From the NCBI GenBank assembly GCA_964647465.1, contig CAZYFS010000010.1, forward strand, positions 1-13,361: DNA of 13,361 nucleotides, in the 5' to 3' direction. Made by a program: the position numbers and the translations under genes. The stretch is from CAZYFS01 sp964647465 (lineage in GTDB: Bacteria; Patescibacteriota; Minisyncoccia; Minisyncoccales; UBA1441). Position 1 is the stretch's first letter. The number at the start of each line of letters is the position of its first letter. The notes under the pieces were generated by a model. It was not told the origin of the DNA. It was given only the letters and a program-made list of their open reading frames with translations, and did no database searches. Shown here one piece after another: positions 7,230 through 12,987 of the stretch.

Positions 7230-7238
7230 GACGACTGG
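7218..7238 (+). repeat. Copy of a GGTTAGATTTTAGA repeat
   Basis: GGTTAGATTTTAGACGACTG here matches 9166-9185 at 18 of 20 positions, and more loosely 9131-9150. It overlaps the right arm of the hicA terminator. The nature of this small repeat family is unknown. Confidence 0.35.
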
Positions 7239-7360
7239 TGTTCAGGCCAGGGAACATGATTCACAGTTAATTAATTGTAATTTCGACTTTTGTATCTTAG
7301 CCTTTTGCTTTTTTAATTTAGCCTCAATGAACCTCATTAGGATTTCTATACGAAACAAAT

Positions 7361-7415
7361 CTCTTTTTGTTTGATAATATTTTGAAAGAGAATAAGATGA
7401 AGACGTATGAAAAAA
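7361..7415 (+). repeat. Second copy of the hicB promoter and start codon
   Basis: These 55 bases match 6670-6724 except for two C-to-T differences, covering the -35 (TTGATA here), the -10 (TAAGAT) and the first codons ATGAAAAA. Similarity stops abruptly inside the coding start, where two unrelated HicB sequences follow. Confidence 0.85.
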
Positions 7416-7568
7416 GCGCTACGTTATAATGTTATTCTCAAACCAGAACTAGCGGGAGGTTTTACAACGATAGTTCCTAGTCTTCCAAGCAAAGGCATGG
7501 TTTTAGTTATGTTTTTAAAAATATCCTGGATTCATTTTATGTCAGGAGAAGGAAAAAGTAAAAAATAA
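7407..7568 (+). pseudogene. Truncated hicB antitoxin fused to tdk promoter sequence
   Basis: An ATG directly after the copied hicB promoter opens a 53-codon frame. Its first 27 codons (MKKALRYNVILKPE, then GGFTTIVPSLP) are a clear HicB N-terminus of the subtype that normally continues with a Gly-Cys and a helix, and they differ in sequence from the intact hicB at 6716. From codon 27 on, the frame reads through DNA homologous to the tdk start and promoter on the opposite strand (7481-7566), so residues 28-53 are not HicB. No hicA partner follows. It is best read as a deletion relic, although the short chimeric frame is still open and still has a promoter. Confidence 0.75.
7481..7566 (-). repeat. 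Diverged copy of the tdk promoter and first codons
   Basis: Offset by 2470 bases from 5011-5096 in the same orientation. I count 66 of 80 identical bases for 5011-5090 against 7481-7560, with no indels. It contains the minus-strand ATG (7498-7496) and codons MPLLGRL, and preserves the TTTACT/TAAAAT promoter with a 17-base spacer. The minus-strand frame then leaves tdk and stops after 24 codons, antisense to the truncated hicB. Confidence 0.8.
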
Positions 7569-7657
7569 TTGGAAAATAAGTGAATTAGGGCTTAATTTTC
7601 TCTTAGTTTAAATTTTCCAGGAATCTAGAGATTGCAATTCTTTGGATTTTTTAATTT

Positions 7658-8812
7658 TCAGAAGTTAAGGGGTGATGGAGATAAAGAATAATTTTCCAAA
7701 AGCCATTTGTACATTTCTCGAATATCTTTTTCTCGGTCTTCGGATTTTAGAAGAACAATTACTATGTTCCGAATTTCTTCATCGCTAGTTAGAAATTTGA
7801 AAATAGAAATGGCGGTATATTTGGATTTAGGCAGATATCCTCCTTTGCCACCAACGAAATTTGGTTCATCAATAAAAATATTTTTGTTGGATAGTTCTTC
7901 AACATCAAAACCGATCTCGCGAAAATCGCGGACCTCCTCACTCCTAGTAATATTCAAAAGCAAGGGACGAGCGTTAAATATATATCTGCCTAATTGAAAA
8001 ATGCCTCGAGCCGTAGAAACATTTTCCAGACCTAAGCCGTGGGGGTCAACGAATTTTGTTTTTTCCATCAAAATTGCTTTCGCTTTCTCGTTCATCATTT
8101 CTATGGTTTTTATTCTGCCTAAAAAATGGCTTAAAACTTCAGCGGCATCGTTGGAAGATTCGATCAAGAGGGGATAGAATAATTCAACAACTCCAAATCT
8201 TTTTCCGCATTTTAATACCGGTGTGAAGCCGTAAGGCTCAAGCATTTCCGCCCGGACAAGAATAGAACTTTTTAAGGCAATGTTTTCAGCGACGACAACA
8301 GCCGTCATTAATTTTGTTAAAGAAGCAATTGGCAGTTGTTTTTCGGAATTCTTCTCGGCAAAAACAAAACCTGAATCTAAATCAGATATCAAATAGGCAT
8401 CAGCAGAAACTTCGGGAAACGCCANNNNNNNNNNNNNNNNNNNNNNNNNNNNNNNNNNNNNNNNNNNNNNNNNNNNNNNNNNNNNNNNNNNNNNNNNNNN
8501 NNNNNNNNNNNNNNNNNNNNNNNNTTTTGCAAGGACGCCTTCTCGATATAGCCTTATTTCCATTGTCGGAAAATTTACCTCCAAAAAACTTTCTTTCTTG
8601 GATACAAGGTCGTTCCTAATATCCGAAGTCATTCTAAGGTAAACAGGTTTTTTTGCTATATTGTCCAGGTCGATTGAATAAGTGAGATTCGAGAAATCGG
8701 GAGGAGAAGCTTGCATAGATTCAATAGTTGTAATTTGAGGGATGAAAAAAGACCCAATAAAGCTTCCGATAAAACAGAAGATAAATAAAAATACGAAAGA
8801 TAGTTTTTTCAT
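7658..8812 (-). CDS. Exported D-alanyl-D-alanine carboxypeptidase (peptidase S11), interrupted by a gap
   Basis: Predicted penicillin-binding-type D,D-carboxypeptidase that trims peptidoglycan stem peptides outside the membrane. The N-terminus (MKKLSFVFLFIFCFIGSFIG) is a signal peptide or anchor. The S11 catalytic motifs are SLTK (Ser codon 8321-8323, Lys 8312-8314), SSN near 8150-8158, and KGG (7838-7846) where KTG is usual. Before the gap the segment SFLEVNFPTMEIRLYREG resembles the first strands of a YkuD L,D-transpeptidase domain, so the missing part may be larger than 100 bases. I prefer the ATG at 8812; an in-frame TTG at 8839 would add nine residues. Reading-frame continuity across the N run is not evidence, because the gap size is a placeholder. 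A TATAAT -10-like element sits upstream at 8919-8924 on the minus strand, without a convincing -35. Confidence 0.88.
   Translation of the reverse strand: MKKLSFVFLFIFCFIGSFIGSFFIPQITTIESMQASPPDFSNLTYSIDLDNIAKKPVYLRMTSDIRNDLVSKKESFLEVNFPTMEIRLYREGVLAKXXXXXXXXXXXXXXXXXXXXXXXXXXXXXXXXXXAFPEVSADAYLISDLDSGFVFAEKNSEKQLPIASLTKLMTAVVVAENIALKSSILVRAEMLEPYGFTPVLKCGKRFGVVELFYPLLIESSNDAAEVLSHFLGRIKTIEMMNEKAKAILMEKTKFVDPHGLGLENVSTARGIFQLGRYIFNARPLLLNITRSEEVRDFREIGFDVEELSNKNIFIDEPNFVGGKGGYLPKSKYTAISIFKFLTSDEEIRNIVIVLLKSEDREKDIREMYKWLLENYSLSPSPLNF
8425..8524. other. Assembly gap (100 N) inside the carboxypeptidase gene
   Basis: Fixed-size run of N. The flanks share no obvious overlap, unlike the first gap, so real sequence is probably missing. 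Confidence 0.9.
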
Positions 8813-8839
8813 AACATTTTTTAGGCGAAATCGATTCAA

Positions 8840-9213
8840 GAGATCCCAACGAAAAAATCAAAATCCTCTGAATTGTATGGCTTGTGAATATTTTTGATTG
8901 GTAGCGTGATCGTCAGTAATTATAAAGGAATGCATTCTTTTCTTGTATTAATGTTTTCTTCCTTCTATTAGAAGATACAACCATGCCAAGATTATGTCAA
9001 TGTCGTGGTAATATGCGTTGTGGCAATATGATAATGTTCTACTCGGGCAATATAGAAATGTCCCACCCCGATAATCTATATTATGTTGTGGTAGATTAAT
9101 GATTATTTGATAGATAATCTCCTTTGTTTCGGTTAGGTTTTAAGTGATTTAAACAGTGTTTGTTCGGTTAGATTTTAGATGATTGAACGTGAAAGCTTGC
9201 TTTTGTTTTAGAA
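8840..9213. other. Intergenic region upstream of abiE
   Basis: No gene seen. There are two 15-bp near-tandem units (GTGGTAATATG at 9005 and GTGGCAATATG at 9020), an inverted repeat AATATAGA/TCTATATT (9049-9056 with 9075-9082), and two copies of the GGTTAG repeat (9127-9188). These may be remains of mobile or regulatory elements. Confidence 0.45.
9127..9188 (+). repeat. Two tandem-like copies of the GGTTAGATTTTAGA repeat
   Basis: Copy A (9127-9154) and copy B (9162-9188) share TTCGGTTAG, then TTTTA, TGATT and AAC, with a one-base length difference. The third copy lies at 7218 after hicA. Copy B ends 25 bases before the abiE palindrome. Confidence 0.4.
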
Positions 9214-9234
9214 TTAGTATATTATTAATACTAA
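9197..9234 (+). promoter_or_regulatory. abiE promoter with overlapping palindromic operator
   Basis: TTAGTAT (9214-9220) and ATACTAA (9228-9234) form a 7-bp inverted repeat around a 7-base centre. A promoter fits with TTGCTT (9197-9202), a 17-base spacer and TATTAT (9220-9225), putting the palindrome on the -10 and start site. AbiEi proteins of characterised AbiE systems repress their own operon by binding inverted repeats at the promoter, which matches this arrangement. Confidence 0.55.
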
Positions 9235-9249
9235 AAGCGGAATAGAACA

Positions 9250-9894
9250 ATGAAAAAGAACATTTTTGCTCCATTTGAAACAACGCCCTGCTTCAGTAAA
9301 CAGAATCTTAAATCATATTTTCAAGGTTCTGATTTTGCTTTAGACGAAAGAATAAAACGAGCGCTAAGGAATAAGCAGATTTTTAATCTTAAAAAAGGAT
9401 TATATACCTCAAGTGTTTATTATTTGAAAGAGCCAGACAAGACAAAATTTAAGGAATTTATCGGAGCTAAGTTAAGATTTCCTTCTTATCTAAGTCGGGA
9501 ATATGTTCTAGCAAAAGACAATCTTCTAACTGAAGCAACTTATCCATTAACCTCGATCACAACTAAAACTTCCTATATTTACCAAAACTTTCTGGGAACC
9601 TATAAGTACTCTAGTATCAAAAAAGAACTTTATTTTGGGTTTAAAGAGGTTTCCTTTGGCCAAAACAAATATTTAGTAGCAACAAAGGCTAAAGCCCTTT
9701 TTGATTTTCTTTATTTGAAGAGAAACTTAGGTGATCTTAAAAGAGAAATATTAAAAGATCTACGAATTAATTGGTGTAATTTTTTTGTAGAAGACTTAAA
9801 GTTACTTGAGAGTTATGTCTTAAGATCAAAATCGAAAAAAATGGAAAAGATTTTAAAAATATTAAAGAAAAAATATGCTTCAACAAGTTCTTAA
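9250..9894 (+). CDS. abiEi: AbiEi-type antitoxin / transcriptional regulator
   Basis: Antitoxin of a type IV toxin-antitoxin (abortive infection) system, which counters AbiEii indirectly and represses the operon. The 214 residues begin with a winged helix-turn-helix (about 10-55; IKRALRNKQIFNLKKGLYTSS is the family's wing pattern). The AbiEi core follows (LTEATYPLTSITTKTSYIYQ near 93-112, KALFDFLYLKRN near 147-158). The C-terminal tail is Lys-rich. The ATG follows the palindromic promoter by 16 bases, with only a weak GGAA as a possible ribosome binding site. Its end overlaps the start of the toxin gene by 20 bases. Confidence 0.86.
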   Translation: MKKNIFAPFETTPCFSKQNLKSYFQGSDFALDERIKRALRNKQIFNLKKGLYTSSVYYLKEPDKTKFKEFIGAKLRFPSYLSREYVLAKDNLLTEATYPLTSITTKTSYIYQNFLGTYKYSSIKKELYFGFKEVSFGQNKYLVATKAKALFDFLYLKRNLGDLKREILKDLRINWCNFFVEDLKLLESYVLRSKSKKMEKILKILKKKYASTSS

Positions 9895-10705
9895 AAGTTT
9901 AGTAGATCAAAAAAAGAGGGAAGGACTATCTAATAATGTTATCCGTAATCTATTGAAAGAAGCTTTGCAATTTTATGTCCTTGATTTTATTTATAATTCA
10001 GCTTACGGTCGAGACTTATTCTTTACTGGCGGTAGTGCTTTAAGAATCTGCTATGGCCTAAATCGGCTTTCAGAAGATTTAGATTTCGATGCGAAACAGG
10101 GCCAGAGAATCAATCAAGAAAAGATTGCGGCAGATCTTATAGATCATTTTAAGAAAAGATTGTCTTTCCCAAACATAGAAGCAACTATCTCCGGAAGAAA
10201 AAAGAAGATATATCTAAAATTTCCAATTCTTCATGATTTAAAAGTAAGTCAGGAATCAGAATCAGAAAAGCTTTATGTTAAGCTAGAAATCATGGAGAAC
10301 ATTTCTAAATGTTATCAGACAGAATTCATTCCAGTCTCTAAATTTGATCTAAATTTCGTTGTTCAAATTTATGATCTGCCAACCTTAATGTCCTCGAAAA
10401 TCATTGCCGTCTTAAGAAGAACTTTCAAGAAAGGAAAGGGGGATGAGATTACCTTTAAAGGAAGGGATTACTATGATCTTTTATGGTTTTTGCAAAAGGG
10501 AATTATTCCTAACATGAAAAGACTTAATGATGTTTTGGGAACGGTTGATAAAAAAGAAATTTATCAAATGCTTTGGGGGAAGGTTAAAGAAATTAATCTA
10601 GCTTATCTCGAAGAAGATATTTTTGCTTTTTTTGAAGATGGGCGTTTCATCAAGAATTATTGCGAACATTATAAAGAAATGACAAAAAGGCATTTAGTCG
10701 ATTAA
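9875..10705 (+). CDS. abiEii: AbiEii-type nucleotidyltransferase toxin
   Basis: Toxin of the AbiE pair, a DNA polymerase beta-fold nucleotidyltransferase. In characterised relatives it transfers nucleotides to tRNA or an unknown target and stops growth. The 276 residues show motif I GGSALR (52-57), motif II SEDLDFD (66-72) with the metal-binding Asp residues, a Lys-rich motif around SSKIIAVLRRTFKKGKG, and RDYYDLLWF (197-205) as the RDxYDL motif of AbiEii/DUF1814. All catalytic motifs are present. The 20-base overlap with abiEi implies translational coupling. Two hairpins follow the gene. Confidence 0.92.
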   Translation: MLQQVLKSLVDQKKREGLSNNVIRNLLKEALQFYVLDFIYNSAYGRDLFFTGGSALRICYGLNRLSEDLDFDAKQGQRINQEKIAADLIDHFKKRLSFPNIEATISGRKKKIYLKFPILHDLKVSQESESEKLYVKLEIMENISKCYQTEFIPVSKFDLNFVVQIYDLPTLMSSKIIAVLRRTFKKGKGDEITFKGRDYYDLLWFLQKGIIPNMKRLNDVLGTVDKKEIYQMLWGKVKEINLAYLEEDIFAFFEDGRFIKNYCEHYKEMTKRHLVD

Positions 10706-10719
10706 ACAGAAAAGTATTG

Positions 10720-10745
10720 CGAGTGAAAACTCGACTCTTTTTAAA
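10720..10745 (+). terminator. Weak terminator after abiEii
   Basis: CGAGT-GAAA-ACTCG (10720-10733) is a 5-bp stem with a GNRA tetraloop, followed by ACTCTTTTTAA. It lies 14 bases after the abiEii stop. Confidence 0.4.
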
Positions 10746-10762
10746 AACTTTTAGTAGGAAAC

Positions 10763-10785
10763 AGAGAAATATTCTCTATTTTTTT
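10763..10785 (+). terminator. Rho-independent terminator of the abiE operon
   Basis: AGAGAA (10763-10768) and TTCTCT (10772-10777) form a perfect 6-bp stem with loop ATA, followed by ATTTTTTTG. It is short and AT-rich but has a strong U-tract. Confidence 0.6.
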
Positions 10786-10918
10786 GTTTTCTGTTTGATT
10801 AGACTAAAAGGAATAATCAATACCTAAGTTGAACTCATTAAGAAAGATTTTAACAACAGCAGAACCAAAGTAATTTTACTTACTTATTAATCTTCTAATG
10901 ATTTGCGCAAAAGGATGG

Positions 10919-10946
10919 TTGAAAAATGTCCGGCTTTTGTTATAGT
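10919..10946 (+). promoter_or_regulatory. Promoter of the HTH regulator with an internal TGTCCGG site
   Basis: TTGAAA (10919-10924), a 16-base spacer and TATAGT (10941-10946) with an extended TGT before it make the best promoter of the window; the ATG follows 25 bases later. The spacer contains TGTCCGG (10927-10933), the half or core of the palindrome repeated downstream of the gene, so a bound repressor would block polymerase. The stretch 10786-10918 shows no gene. Confidence 0.6.
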
Positions 10947-10971
10947 AAAACATTGCTAATTTAATAGAGAA

Positions 10972-11610
10972 ATGGATCGCGATTATTTTATTAAACTAAC
11001 GAGCGCTTTATATGAAGTAACGGAACTCCTTCCAGAAGAAGAACCGCTACGTTTTGATTTACGAAGTCGGGCCAATAAGATTCTTATTGATCTGGCTCCT
11101 TATCATTTTTCTCAAAATAATATTCCTTCTTCGACAACAATGAATATTATAAGAAATATTGAAGTTATCGAAAGTCTATTTGCCTTAGCTCGGGAGCAAG
11201 CTTGGATTGCCGAAGATAATTTTCTTATTCTCGAAGAAGAATACCAGCAAGTGAAAAATAGCTTACGTTTAACTGAAAAGAGCTCTTCGAGAAGGGAAAA
11301 AGAGAAAGAGACGGTTCGCCCTAGTTTTTCTTCGAAAAGAAAGGTAAGTTCCGATCAGAATCAATCTTCGGATTCAGTTCAAATCGAGGATCAGAAATCA
11401 AATGGAATTACCGAAAGACAAAGCAAGATTTTGAAGATGCTTCAGTTTCGTCCCAAAGCAGGAATTAGTGAAGTCAAAAAAGAATTTTCTGATTTAAGCA
11501 AAAGAACAATTCGTCGTGATTTGGAAAAATTGACGGTTAATCATTTAATTAAGAAAAATGGAGAAGGAGTAAGCACGTCATACCAGATTATTCCTGTGGA
11601 TAAAACCTGA
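10972..11610 (+). CDS. Helical N-terminal plus DeoR-like winged-helix regulator
   Basis: Predicted DNA-binding regulator of a kind often found in CPR genomes. Residues 1-97 are predicted all-helical (YFIKLTSALYEVTELLPEEE, then RSRANKILIDLAPY), resembling a small helical bundle. Residues 98-145 are a charged Ser/Lys/Glu linker. Residues 146-206 form a DeoR/HTH_11-like winged helix: ITERQSKILKMLQ, GISEVKKEF, recognition helix LSKRTIRRDLEKL, and wing IKKNGEGVSTSYQI. No sugar-phosphate sensor domain of classical DeoR is present, so the ligand is unknown. TGTCCGG sites in its own promoter and a dense array after its stop make it the best candidate binder for that motif. Confidence 0.75.
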   Translation: MDRDYFIKLTSALYEVTELLPEEEPLRFDLRSRANKILIDLAPYHFSQNNIPSSTTMNIIRNIEVIESLFALAREQAWIAEDNFLILEEEYQQVKNSLRLTEKSSSRREKEKETVRPSFSSKRKVSSDQNQSSDSVQIEDQKSNGITERQSKILKMLQFRPKAGISEVKKEFSDLSKRTIRRDLEKLTVNHLIKKNGEGVSTSYQIIPVDKT

Positions 11611-11613
11611 ATT

Positions 11614-11757
11614 AATCCGGACAGAACATAATTAGCCCTTTCTTTCTTTTGTCCGGAAAGAAAGGAATCCGGACAAAGTAGTGTCCGGAAAAGAAAGTAA
11701 CAATAGCATGTGGACAAAAAGAGGAAATGTCCGGACAGAAGAACAATAGTCCGGACA
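11614..11757. promoter_or_regulatory. Array of TGTCCGGACA-type palindromes upstream of the sigma factor
   Basis: CCGG-centred sites: TCCGGACA (11616-11623), TGTCCGGA (11650-11657), TCCGGACA (11668-11675), TGTCCGGA (11682-11689), full palindrome TGTCCGGACA (11728-11737) and GTCCGGACA (11749-11757), plus a partial TGGACA (11711-11716). Sites two to four are spaced 16 bp and the last two 20 bp. The array fills the 172-bp space between the regulator and the sigma factor. It is probably an operator array, with the binder inferred to be the upstream regulator. Confidence 0.65.
11637..11665 (+). terminator. Hairpin between the regulator and the sigma gene
   Basis: CCTTTCTTTC (11637-11646) and GAAAGAAAGG (11656-11665) are perfectly complementary over 10 bp, with a 9-base loop that holds part of a TGTCCGG site. 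No U-tract follows, so a terminator is doubtful. It may instead be an RNA or DNA structure within the operator array. Confidence 0.35.
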
Positions 11758-11782
11758 AAGCATTATTTAAAAGTTTTTATAA

Positions 11783-12141
11783 ATGGATCCTCAGAAAAAA
11801 TTTAGTCGAATTTACGATCAGCAAGTAAAAGAAATATACAGATTTATTTTTTTGAAAGTTGAATCGAAAGAAACTGCGGAAGATTTGACCGCGGAAGTTT
11901 TTCGCCGAGGTTGGGTATCTTTCCGTCGTGGCCTTAATCCAAACTCTTCTCAAGAAGAGATTAAACAGCCACGAGCCTTCCTTTATCACTTGGCTCGTTA
12001 TACTATTGTTGACTATTATCGTCATCGCCCCTCTTTAAATACCGTTTCTATAGAAGAGAGGGGAGAGATTCCCGATAAAGAGCCAGGAATAGAAGAAAAA
12101 CAAGAGACAATACTTGATACTAATAGAATTCAGAGAGCCCT
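11783..12141 (+). CDS. ECF-like sigma-70 family factor, 3' part lost in gap
   Basis: Predicted alternative sigma factor directing RNA polymerase to a small regulon. The visible 119 residues contain sigma region 2: FSRIYDQQVKEIYRFIFLKV (2.1) with ETAEDLTAEVF (2.2), and PRAFLYHLARYTIVDYYRHR (64-82, regions 2.3/2.4 for -10 recognition and melting). An acidic linker follows (90-112). Region 4, needed for -35 recognition, is not visible and should lie in the gap. The frame that seems to continue after the N run (YETLNQTR and onwards) is not region 4 and is not credible. The gene follows the palindrome array. Confidence 0.82.
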
Positions 12142-12241
12142 NNNNNNNNNNNNNNNNNNNNNNNNNNNNNNNNNNNNNNNNNNNNNNNNNNNNNNNNNNN
12201 NNNNNNNNNNNNNNNNNNNNNNNNNNNNNNNNNNNNNNNNN
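12142..12241. other. Assembly gap (100 N) between sigma factor and membrane protein
   Basis: The missing DNA should hold sigma region 4 and the start of the next gene, roughly 200-250 bases by family length, so 100 N is a placeholder. Confidence 0.85.
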
Positions 12242-12873
12242 TACGAGACATTAAACCAGACAAGAACTGGGTGTCTTCAGTCAAAGAAGACGTTTTAGGT
12301 CATCAACCGACCTTTTCTGAAGAAGTATTCGCTTATTTTGCTTTAATTACCTGGAAGCCAGTTTTGGTTAGCATAACAGCTATTTTAACAATAATTATAA
12401 TCGGAGGAGGGTTATTATATCCTTTCTCCGAAGGAGGTTCTTCGGTGAAAGAAAACGATAAATCCATGGCTCAATTGAGCGTTCCTTTAGACAACTTAAA
12501 AGAACAGATTACCCGTACTATAGAAGAGATGGAAAGACAGACCAATAATTTAGCATCCGGTGAAGCAGAAAGGGAAATTTTACATCAATCAATTACGACA
12601 AGCCAAGGAGTAGTAGCGGCCATTCAAAAAATCGATACCGAGGAGGTATTGGCTAGCCGAACAGAAGAGTTAAAAGGGATGAATAGCCAGTTCATGATCA
12701 CTTTCACGAAAGATGGCATGGCTACTTTAGAACAACAAAGATACCGAGGACTGTTAACAATTCAAGAAATCCAATCTTTGATAGAAATTGAAAGGCTTTA
12801 CCAGAGAGAAGAGTATGAAGAAGCCTTTGTTCAGCTTTGGATTCTGGAGGGAGAGATAAACAGTTCGAAATAA
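12242..12873 (+). CDS. Single-pass membrane protein, putative anti-sigma partner, 5' part in gap
   Basis: Codons are open from the gap edge: RDIKPDKNWVSSVKEDVLG precedes the first possible start (GTG at 12271) and belongs to the protein, because this N-terminal pattern recurs in CPR membrane proteins next to sigma factors. The true start is therefore in the gap. A single hydrophobic segment (about 12352-12420, VLVSITAILTIIIIGGGLLY) separates a short cytoplasmic part from about 150 external, helical residues rich in Glu and Gln (EQITRTIEEMERQ, then IQEIQSLIEIERLYQREEYEEAF), reminiscent of DUF5667-type regions. Its place after a sigma factor and its topology suggest an anti-sigma role. No zinc anti-sigma motif is visible in the part present. 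Confidence 0.6.
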
Positions 12874-12895
12874 TATTAATAAACGAAAAGTCATT

Positions 12896-12933
12896 AAGCT
12901 TTTTGCTTCTTTCTTTAGTTAGGGCAAAAGCTT
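12896..12933 (+). other. Hairpin between the membrane protein and surface protein genes
   Basis: AAGCTTTTTGC (12896-12906) pairs with GCAAAAGCTT (12924-12933) with one bulged T and a 17-base T-rich loop. A second small hairpin, GGCTG with CAGTC (12945-12949, 12956-12960), follows. It could be a terminator for the sigma operon or a leader structure. There is no U-tract after the main stem. No convincing promoter was found for the next gene. Confidence 0.35.
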
Positions 12934-12987
12934 GAGTCGGCGATGGCTGATAGAACAGTCAAAAATTAATTAAAGATTAGTTACAAA

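Larger units (their letters stand above)
7230..7657. other. Degenerate intergenic region between hicA and the carboxypeptidase gene
   Basis: No intact recognisable gene. It contains a copy of the hicB promoter, a truncated hicB and a copy of the tdk promoter (listed separately). TGGAAAAT (7570-7577) and ATTTTCCA (7612-7619) form a loose inverted repeat. 7239-7360 shows nothing recognisable. Confidence 0.55.

Noticed and set aside
5281..7380. Similarity between the fic repeats (reverse strand TTTTGATAATAT) and the copied hicB promoter (GTTTGATAATAT)
   Set aside because: Short AT-rich match; the intact hicB promoter reads TTTGACAATAT, so chance is the better explanation.
7707..8619. Plus-strand frames opposite the carboxypeptidase (7707-7997 and 8314-8619)
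   Set aside because: Shadows of a gene with intact S11 motifs; one crosses the gap.
11608..11610. Recoding of TGA (as in Gracilibacteria/SR1)
   Set aside because: Only one gene ends in TGA, the extension would be seven codons, and no gene contains an in-frame TGA.
11777..12025. Minus-strand frame opposite the sigma factor
   Set aside because: Antisense to sigma region 2, which is clearly coding.
12271..12273. GTG as start of the membrane protein
   Set aside because: Open codons with family-like sequence precede it up to the gap edge, so the start lies upstream in the gap.
12242..12298. Continuation of the sigma frame after the third gap
   Set aside because: YETLNQTRTGCLQ and onwards has no sigma region 4 pattern; the frame match across a placeholder gap is chance, and the other frame there is coding.
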